A stretch of DNA of 64,000 nucleotides. It comes from Chalara sp. BL73. Lineage: Eukaryota; Ascomycota; Leotiomycetes; Helotiales. Numbering within the stretch: the first letter of the stretch is position 1; the number at the start of each line of letters is the position of its first letter. The notes under the pieces are model-generated. The model was not told the DNA's origin. It did not search any database and saw nothing but the letters and a program-made list of their open reading frames with translations. The stretch covers positions 1,798,001 through 1,862,000 of the forward strand of contig CAKJVC010000006.1 in assembly GCA_918026815.1 (NCBI GenBank), read 5' to 3'. Shown one piece after another: positions 56,671 to 64,000 of the stretch. The position numbers and the translations under genes are program-made.

Positions 56671-57795
56671 ATACTAATTTTTGTAGGTATTACAAGCTCA
56701 GGCATGACATTTTCAATTGGGTTTTGTTTTTTGCCAGGTGAAACAAAACAAAACTTTGTGTGGGCTTTTCAATGTTTTCAAAGCCTTGGTATCAATCCTG
56801 TTCTTATGGCTATGGACAGTGACCAGGCTCAAAAAAATGCATCAGAAGAAGTGTTTCCACATATTTCTACGCTACTTTGTGTTTGGCACGTTAATCAATG
56901 TGTTTTGGCCAAGTGCAAAAGTGTAGTTGGAAACGAAAACTGGCCAGCATTTGAAGCTGCCTGGCGTACAGTTATTCAGTCACCTACAATTGAGCAATTT
57001 GATCAGTCTTGGCTTGAATTTCAAACTCGATATTCAACTCCTAAAACTAAGCAGTGCGTGACATATCTGCAAAATGAATGGCTAAAGCCTGGCCAAAAAG
57101 AACGTTTAGTTGCAGCTTGGACAAATCAACACTTACATTTTGGCATTCGAGTTACGTCACGTGTTGAAAGTGCTCACGCATATATTAAGCGTTATTTAGG
57201 AGGCAAAAAAACCAAAGGAGACCTTTATTCGTCATAGCTACTTATTGAAGCGGCTGTAATTAACCAAGTTACAGCTGTGTCAACTCGTACGGCTATACAA
57301 CAAGACCGAGCACCTCTTGATATAGACGTGAAGCTATTTCAAGGCTGTTTTGGAGTTATTACATAGCACGCACTCCGGCTTGTACAGCAGCATTTACAGC
57401 TTGTTTCACTGCCTTTACAGCCTTGTACAAAAAGCTTTACACGCTCAATGGGCTTGCCTTGTGCACATATATGTGATATAAAAAGGTCTACAGGCCTTAT
57501 TCCGTCAGACTTTCACGAGCACTGGTACTGGGACCGTCAAAGTACTTTACAGCCACTTCTTGACCCGCTGCGAGCTAGTAAACAAAATACAGCTAATTTG
57601 CGAACAGCTCGTACGGGCCGTATTCTTTCTACAAGTGAAAAGCTACTTGTAAAGCAGCCTCCTAAATGCTCAGCATGCCATAGGAAAGGGCATACAATGA
57701 ACAGTTCTAACTGTCCAGTAAGGCTACAAGCATCAATTGCTAAACAAAGTCAAATTCTTCTTGATATAGACATAGAAGCAAGGCAGCCACTAGCG

Positions 57796-58335
57796 CTTAC
57801 AGCGCTTACAGCGTCCACTATGCCTGTAGCATCCCCTGTGCTTACAGCGCCTACAGCGTCCAACATGCCTGTAGCATCCCCTGTGCTTACAGCGCCTACA
57901 GCGTCCACCATGCCTGTAGCATCCTCTGTGCTTACAGCGCTTACAGCGTCCAACATGCCTGTAGCATCCCCTGTGCTTACAGCGCCTACAGCGTCCACCA
58001 TGCCTGTAGCATCCTCTGTGCTTACAGCGCTTACAGCGTCCAACATGCCTGTAGCATCCTCTGTGCTTACAGCGTCTACAGCGTCCACTGTGCCTGTGAT
58101 GTCTCCCGTACTTACAGAGCCTATAGAGTCCACTATAGCTGTAGCGTCTCCTGTATTTACAGAGCCTATAGAGTCTACTATAACTGTAGAGTTTCCTGTT
58201 CTTACAGAGCCTATAGAGTCCACTATAACTGTAGCGTTTCCTGTACTTACAGAATCTATAGAGTCTAGTATCACTGTAGCGTCTCCTGTATTTACAGCGC
58301 CTACAGTGTCTACTGTGCTTAAACAGCTATCTCCA
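57796..58335 (+). repeat. 45-bp minisatellite in the MULE gene (12 units)
   Basis: Twelve in-frame units encoding LTAPTASTMPVASPV-like 15-mers, gradually changing to LTEPIESTITVAFPV. It forms a Thr/Pro/Val-rich spacer between the zinc knuckle and the C-terminal domain. On the reverse strand it also leaves a long open frame, which is a by-product. Confidence 0.9.
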
Positions 58336-58771
58336 GACAGGCCAGAAGTTCTAATGCAAGCCTATTTAGCTGAAAAAGCAGCTTGGCTAGCTCAGCACTC
58401 TACTGTACGACCAACAGAGTACCGTAAAGCCCGGAAATGGGCTACTCCGCGACCAAAAGTCTTAAAAGAACAGCTATTTTACATGCCCAAAGAACGACGT
58501 GACCTCACGGGTAATATTATAGCAAATCAGGCTAATTGGACTTCTGAAGAAATTATAGTATAGCTAGATAATGAAGAAAAGAAAGAAGAGGACGAGTATA
58601 ATAAGCTAGAATCGGAGTTTGTAAGAAATAGCAACAAGCACACGGAAAACAAGCGTAAAGAAGTATAGGGTAGAATTGAGGAAGAGCATGCACGAGATTC
58701 GGAGCGGTACATTCTGTAAAATTGATTATTACAATGCAATTAAGTCCAGCGTGCATCAATTGCAGGCAAAG

Positions 58772-61700
58772 TGTTCAAATAGAGAAAGTCACGTGGCCTT
58801 CAGAGAGTATAGGGCAAACAAGTATCAATTGCTGAAGGTTATAGAACCTAAACTACAGGAGAGAATCCCTCTACTTATAGAGGTGTGATACCCACATGTC
58901 AACACACTGATGCCTACAGGTGCCTACTGGTGCCTACAATAGACTTTAGGCATGGTCCTTAGACCTAACCTGCTCAACACCACTCCTTCTAAGGATCCAT
59001 CCCTAGCGATACCATCCCTAATCCCTCACGATGCTTCTCGAATTTGACTCTTTTTAGGCTCTTTGTAAGGATATCGGCTGTGTTTTCCTCTGACTTGATA
59101 TAGCACAGCTTGATCCTGCCGCTCGCTAGGTGATCCCTTATAAAATGATGGCGTATGTCGATATGCTTAGTACGAGCACTGTATTGAGCGTTTTTCGCCA
59201 GATCTAGTGCTCCGTTACTATCCATATAAATAGGAATAGTACTCGTTTCTATCCCTAAATCTTTGAGAAACTGCTGTAGCCACAGTGCTTCCTTTACTGA
59301 GTTCCCCACAGCTACATACTCGGCTTCTACGGTACTGTTGGCAACCGTTTTTTGCTTTGTAGAGCTCCATATTACAGCACCTTCGGCCATCATCACTACC
59401 TGGCCGCTTGTCGATTTTCTATCGGCTTCATCACCTGCCCAGTCAGAATCGCTGTAAGTGCGTAGAGTGCCGCCAGCTGCCCTGTATAAAATGCCCCAAT
59501 TCACTGTATTTTTGAGGTATTTCAGAACCACCTTTTGTGCTTTGTAGTGCTTGACTAAAGGAGCTTGGTTGAATCTCCCCAAATAAGAGACTGCTTGAGC
59601 AATATCAGGCCTAGTTCCTAGAGCCGGCCAGCCTAAAACACCTTCTATTTCCTGATATAGTTGCTTGTCAAATGGTTCTGACTTTCCACTCAGCTTTTCA
59701 AACATTGGCCTGTCAATCCCTTTGCAGTCATTTAGGCCATACTTCCTAATAATTTTCTGCACATAGGTTTCTTGATTAATGAAAATCGATCCGTCAGGCA
59801 AGTGATGTATTTCCATGCCTAACAATTTCCGCACCTTGCCCATATCAACCATATTGAACCGTTTTGCCAGCTCTTCTTTCAATACGCTGATTTCATCGAT
59901 TCTAGGCCCTACAATAAGTAGATCATCGACGTACACAGCGATAACAATAGGCCAATTGTCGTCAGTTGATGCCTTGATAAAAATAGAAGGATCGCATGCA
60001 GATGCTTTATATCCTTGACTTAATAGAAAGTTGTAGAGTACTTCGTACCATACTCTAGGTGCCTGTTTCAGCCTATATAAGCTCTTTTTGAGCTTCAGAA
60101 TAATATCAAGCTTGTCTGACTCTTCTAGGCCCATTCCTTCTACAGGCAATGAGTTTAGCTCTTCCGGGGGCTCCATCCAGATTTCTTCCTCCAGGTCACC
60201 GTACAGAAATGCTGTTTCTACATCCATTTGCTCTGTTTCAAGCTTGTTGCGTGCTGCAAGAGCCAATAGGATCCTTACGCTAGCCAACCTTGCTACTGGT
60301 GCGTAGGTTTCGAAATAGTCACGGCCATATTCCTGAGTAAATCCTCTGGCCACTAATCGAGCTTTAAACCGCCTATCTGCCTTGATTTTGAATACCTATT
60401 TGCAGTCGACTGTTTTGCTATGGAATTTGGGGTTTCTATAGTACTTTTCCCAAGTTTTGTTCTTTAAAAGACACTTCATTTCTTGATGTGCAGCTTTAAG
60501 CCACTCTTTGCTTTGAGGGCTATCCATAGCTTCTTGCCAGTTTCTAGGCTCTACTATTTCTGGCATTTCGATAGCCATATAGCTTTCGTAGGCTTTGTCT
60601 TGTGTACTAGGTCCGCTTTCAAAGTCGTTTTCTTCATTTTCTTCAGCACTCTCAGTAGTGCTATCAGCGTTCTCTGATTCCGAGTTATAGAGTGTTTGGT
60701 CCCCTGTATCGGCCACAATCCAGTTTCCTCTGATTCCATTTGCCTCGTCGTACGAAGCGTTTTCTAGTTCTGGGTCATAAACACCTCCTTCCCAGGGTTC
60801 CGCGCTAGCATCATTTAGTGGCTCCTGATTAGCTGCATTCTCTTGGTTAGCAGCTGGACTTTCCTGAATAGGCTCTGTTCTTTCAATAGGGGTTTGGATA
60901 AAATGGTGATATCCCTTGAACTTCCTAATGTACGTTCCTCCAGGTATGTTTTCATTTACAACTACATGATTGCTAGAGAACTCCTTCTTTTGTACTGGGT
61001 CATAAACAAGGTATCCCGAGCCTGAATAGCCTATCAGAATACCCTTGAAGCCCCTAGGCAATAGCTTGTCTACACCTTTTTCCTTAGGGATCGTTACAGT
61101 GACGTTACTGAACCATACCCTCAAATGCCTAGTCTCAGGCTTGACCTTCCACCATACCTCGTACGGTGTCATGCCTATTGCTGGCTTGTATGACCTATTC
61201 ATGGTGTAGAAAAAGGTATTTGCGGCATCCTCCCAAAACTCTAAAGGTGCTTCAGCTTCTATAAGCATGCACCTAACGCCTTCTACCTAGGTTCTATTTA
61301 AACGCTCTGACGGCCCGTTTTGCTCTGGGGTATAGTACGTCGTATAGCCTATTATAGTGCCTCTGTCACGGCCCCATTTGGTCAGCTTTGACCTGAACTC
61401 AGGTGCTGAATCACATCTTAGCTCCTTGATCTTGCTTTCTGTCTGAGTCTCATAAATATTTACCATATCCTTTAAATATAGAAGGAATCCTTTCCTGTCA
61501 GGCATGCCTCTAAGCTGTTGCATGCCTTTTTCGCTCCCTGTAAGCGTTATCACGTACAAGTTGCCTTGCCGCGAGCACACTCTCGCAGGACCCCATATAT
61601 CCATATACACCACTCCTGGTCTGACTTCTTCAGCCGATAGTGAGCTTATATGAGCCCTGTGTGCTTTGCCTAGCTGGCAGACCTCTGAACAGGTCTCTTT

Positions 61701-63344
61701 TGTAGAAGTATCTACTTCTTCCATCCCTCGTACGTGGTCTTTTGTTTTGGCCAAGTACCCGTAATTGATATGGTTGAACCTTCTATGCATCAAGCTAAGC
61801 TCTTCTTTTTGCTTCGAAGTAGCTATATGCATAGATCTATTACAAAATAGTCGATTTTGCAGCCGAAACAGGCCTTTTCTGTAATCCCGATATGCAACCA
61901 CGCTTTCTTTGGCAGGATGCTGAATAACAGCCTGGTTTTTCTCAAACGTAACCCGAGCTCCTTTGTCAGTCAATTGTTGCAAAGATACAATACAATTTGA
62001 CTCAAATCGCTCCAAATACAATACTTCTGACAGTTCGAGATCTATTGGCCCTTTCTGGCCGACAGTCTGAATAACAACCGAGCCTATTCCTGTTGCTTCT
62101 ACTACTGTATTGTCTCCAATAGTAATGTGAATAGGCTGTATTTCTCTGAACGTACAAAACGTCGACAGATCACCAGTCATGTGATCACTTGCTCCAGAAT
62201 CAAGGAACCACTCAGGTGCTTGAGAATCACTCATAGGCCTTCTAGCCATATAGCCAACCTTCCGTGGGCTTTCATTCTCTTCTTTTGCCTCCTTGGTATC
62301 GCTCTGATCCTGGCCGTTGCCTGATTTTTGCTCTTTTTCACCCTTCTTTCCCTTCCCTCTAAAAGGAAGCGGATCTTTAATAGGCTTCGAGCAATTCCTA
62401 ACAAAATGTCCTTTCTCGCCACAGTTGTAGCACGTGACATTGCTTCTGTTTGCGGCCATAGCATGCCTTCCCGTACCACTCTTTGCTTCCTGCTCTTTCA
62501 GCGAAGCTTCTTCTCCCAAAAGAAGAGTCTTAACTATTTCTACATCTCCGCGATGTGTGTTTGCAATAGTTCTGACTGTTGAGTAGTCACGTGGTAAGCC
62601 TCTCAAAATAGCTCCCGTATGGCTGACGGTACTTATATCGCCACCACAAGCCTTTAGCTCGCTAACGATTTTTTGAATACGCGTCAAGTACGTCAGCATG
62701 CTCTCTCCTGATTCCATGCTTGTAAAATCCAGTTGTGCCAGTAACAGACCCTGTTGATTTGCTGCTTTGCTCTCGAAGTATGCCTTAATAGCATCCCATA
62801 CCTCCTTGGCTGTTTTGAGGGTACTATAGTCAGGCCACACTTTCTTGGAGATAATCAACCTTAAAGTGTGATAAGCGTCTCTGTATCTGAAGCGTTCTTC
62901 CTCTTTAGCATCAGTAGCTTGCTCCGTTTCGACGTACATCCATTCTCTGCGTTGATACAATACCGATTCCGCATCATCCTTCCACGTATAGTAGTTCATG
63001 TGCGTAAGCTTAGGAATCTTGATCCCTCCAATAGCAATCGTATCAACCTTCCCTATACTGCTTTCAATTGACATCTTGACTGTCGTGAGTGATTCGTTGT
63101 TTTGAGCGCTGTCGAAGCTCACCGGGTTTCATAACCTGTTCAAATAGAGAAAGTCACGTGGCCTTCAGAGAGTATAGGGCAAACAAGTATCAATTGCTGA
63201 AGGTTATAGAACCTAAACTACAGGAGAGAATCCCTCTACTTATAGAGGTGTGATACCCACATGTCAACACACTGATGCCTACAGGTGCCTACTGGTGCCT
63301 ACAATAGACTTTAGGCATGGTCCTTAGACCTAACCTGCTCAACA
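58772..63344 (-). mobile_element. Complete Copia LTR retrotransposon (family L1), identical LTRs
   Basis: 4573 bp. LTRs 58772-58979 and 63137-63344, 208 bp each, look identical; ends TGTTCAAATAGAG…TGCTCAACA. Target duplication CAAAG at 58767-58771 and 63345-63349. Next to the upstream LTR (minus strand) is GGTTATGAAACCC, resembling the primer site used by copia-type elements that prime on cleaved initiator tRNA-Met. It is inserted in the right inverted repeat of the MULE and is the youngest insertion here. Confidence 0.96.
58989..63074 (-). CDS. Copia Gag-Pol polyprotein with two in-frame TAG codons
   Basis: One frame from ATG 63072-63074 to 58989, ~1360 codons. UBN2-type Gag (residues ~1-210, ILRGLPRDYSTVRT), zinc knuckle CYNCGEKGHFVRNC, protease WFLDSGASDHMTGD, GAG-pre-integrase (MHRRFNHINYGYL), integrase (YMDIWGPA, CDSAPEF, PEQNGPSERLNRT), RT (ARGFTQEYGRDYFETYAPVA, AVYVDDLLIVGP) and RNase H (TYSDSDWAGDEADRKSTSGQ). 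TAG at 61284-61286 comes right after SERLNRT (expected residue uncertain). TAG at 60396-60398 stands where Copia RT has Trp in K-W-V-F-K. Both are followed by GTA. Nothing else is broken. Confidence 0.85.
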
Positions 63345-63591
63345 CAAAGTTACAGTGCAAATGGGTGTCGAACGCGACGCGCGATCATTTTGGTGTGGTG
63401 GCAGGGGGGGTGGTAGGTTTTGAGCGCTTACCTAAGCAAATTATAAACCTACCATAGTGGTATATGTATTGGGACCCCTGGATAACGTACCTAACCACTT
63501 AGCTGGCCACCCTATCATCCTGGCCACAATCCCTGCAACCACCACATTTTTTCAATTTTGATTTGCAATTGCTCAACCAACAACCTTTGAA

Positions 63592-64000
63592 ATGGCTAAT
63601 ACGGAAGGGAGAATCCTTTTAGGCATTCAGGCCTATCGACAGGGCCGATTTTCGAGCTTACGGGCTGCTGCGGCTGCGTACGGCGCTCCACGATCGACAA
63701 TAACGTCGCGACTAGAAAGAGTGCCCGCAAAGTCTAGTATTCTTTCTGCCAACCGCAAACTTACTTCAACGAAAGAAACAGCACTTGTTAATTGAATATT
63801 AAATATGGATACGCGTGGCATACTATTAGCGCAACTATTAGTACGTGATGCGGCCAATTTATTGCTTGCGGAACGAGCAACGCGCGACGCGTCTATAAAA
63901 TCAACGGTTGGCAAAAATTGGATTTTACGGTTCATAAATCGACATTCACAGCTTAAATCGAAATATAATCGAAAGTACGATTATCAGCGAGCAAAATGCG
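63592..64000 (+). pseudogene. pogo/Fot-type transposase N-terminal part (runs off the window)
   Basis: ATG 63592 opens a psq-like helix-turn-helix (EGRILLGIQAYRQGRFSSLR, RSTITSRLE). TGA at 63793-63795 stands where Fot/pogo transposases have tryptophan (LV-x-W-I-L). The frame then continues with CENP-B-type text (MDTRGILL, GKNWILRFINRHSQLKSKYN, KYDYQRA) to the window edge. A different element from the one at 34225-36045. Confidence 0.7.

Larger units (their letters stand above)
55427..58719 (+). pseudogene. MULE transposase, two introns, five in-frame TAG codons
   Basis: ATG 55427. Intron 1 55914-55961 (48 bp) and intron 2 56280-56686 (49 bp plus an inserted LTR) keep the frame to TAA 58717-58719. 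Order: FAR1/WRKY-like N-terminal domain (YYAFRIERSTKIGKSALTRI, HNHSP), catalytic DDE region (VLVDNTYKTN; AMDSDQAQKNA; SRVESAHAYIKRYL), SWIM zinc finger (LPCAHICDI), zinc knuckle (CSACHRKGHTMNSSNC), twelve 15-residue repeats, and a C-terminal domain shared with the frame at 33288-33743. TAG codons: 55562, 57235, 57364, 58561, 58666. At the last two the 33288 homologue has Trp; at 55562 (IQA-[W]-A) and 57235 family knowledge also favours Trp. No other stop and no frameshift. All five would read Trp if TAG were TGG. Confidence 0.85.
55253..63477 (+). mobile_element. MULE DNA transposon with nested Copia and solo LTR, TSD CTGGATAAC
   Basis: Inverted repeats of 148 bp: left 55253-55400, right 58752-58771 plus 63350-63477 (split by the Copia insertion). 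Both start GGGTCCCAATACATATACCA. The exact 9-bp duplication CTGGATAAC lies at 55244-55252 and 63478-63486, the length expected of Mutator-like elements. Without the two later insertions the element is about 3.3 kb. The inverted repeats look identical or nearly so. Confidence 0.95.

Noticed and set aside
57750..58274. Antisense open frame over the 45-bp minisatellite
   Set aside because: Repeat artefact; the sense frame continues the MULE protein on both sides.
1..64000. UAG reassigned to tryptophan throughout this genome
   Set aside because: Several intact genes use TGG for Trp, genes end in TAG at family-appropriate places (for example the helical effector at 12204 and Copia L8 at 44363), and broken genes also contain TGA and TAA.
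1..64000. Pure RIP as the full explanation of the stop codons
   Set aside because: RIP fits TGG to TAG, but expected CAA/CAG to stop changes are scarce and most CA dinucleotides in the young elements are intact; kept as one hypothesis, not as a conclusion.

Overview
The window is filamentous ascomycete (Pezizomycotina) DNA. Short spliceosomal introns (47-116 bp, GTAAGT-type donors, CTAAC/CTGAC-like branch sites), HET/NACHT/HeLo/SesA domains, an Ecp2-like effector, a FunK1-like kinase relic and Copia, MULE and pogo transposons all point there. Nothing prokaryotic is present and no RNA gene was recognised.

The centre of interest is 12.2-20.1 kb. Three genes there carry copies of one ~17-residue motif, T-G-x-[I/V]-...-G-[I/M]. 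A 268-aa helical protein (12204-13169, minus) has two copies at its C-terminus. A divergently transcribed 127-aa protein (13692-14191, plus) has two copies and no recognisable effector domain. A 1727-aa NACHT-WD40 NLR-like protein (14761-20092, minus) has one copy at its N-terminus in a separate first exon. This is the layout of fungal amyloid-signalling cassettes (NLR plus effector, as in NWD2/HET-S), where a matching motif passes the signal. The NLR also has an unusual hydrophobic insertion between its NACHT and WD40 parts.

Other incompatibility or cell-death type genes are scattered around it: a partial tandem SesA-like gene (1-697), a decayed PigL_N-type gene (1.65-2.39 kb), a HET-NACHT-ankyrin gene with in-frame UAG codons (21.8-25.7 kb), a HeLo gene whose last exon exists as a second orphan copy (27.2-28.1 and 4.57-4.66 kb), and a SesB-like hydrolase fragment (36.6 kb).

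Apparently intact ordinary genes are an Ecp2-like secreted effector (5.8-6.5 kb), a DUF7924-like protein (28.9-30.6), an F-box protein (31.3-32.4), a T5orf172/GIY-YIG-like protein (37.2-39.0), a BTB protein (40.8-41.7) and a Yap-like bZIP factor (50.0-52.5).

The rest is transposon territory. There is an intact pogo element (34.2-36.0), a Copia element with 170-bp LTRs (44.0-49.6), and a MULE (55.25-63.48) with 148-bp inverted repeats. A second complete Copia element with 208-bp LTRs is nested in the right inverted repeat of the MULE. About ten solo or partial LTRs of several families are present, most with exact 5-bp target duplications. Across unrelated broken genes the nonsense codons fall mostly where a tryptophan is expected (TGG to TAG, TGA or TAA) and rarely at glutamine codons.
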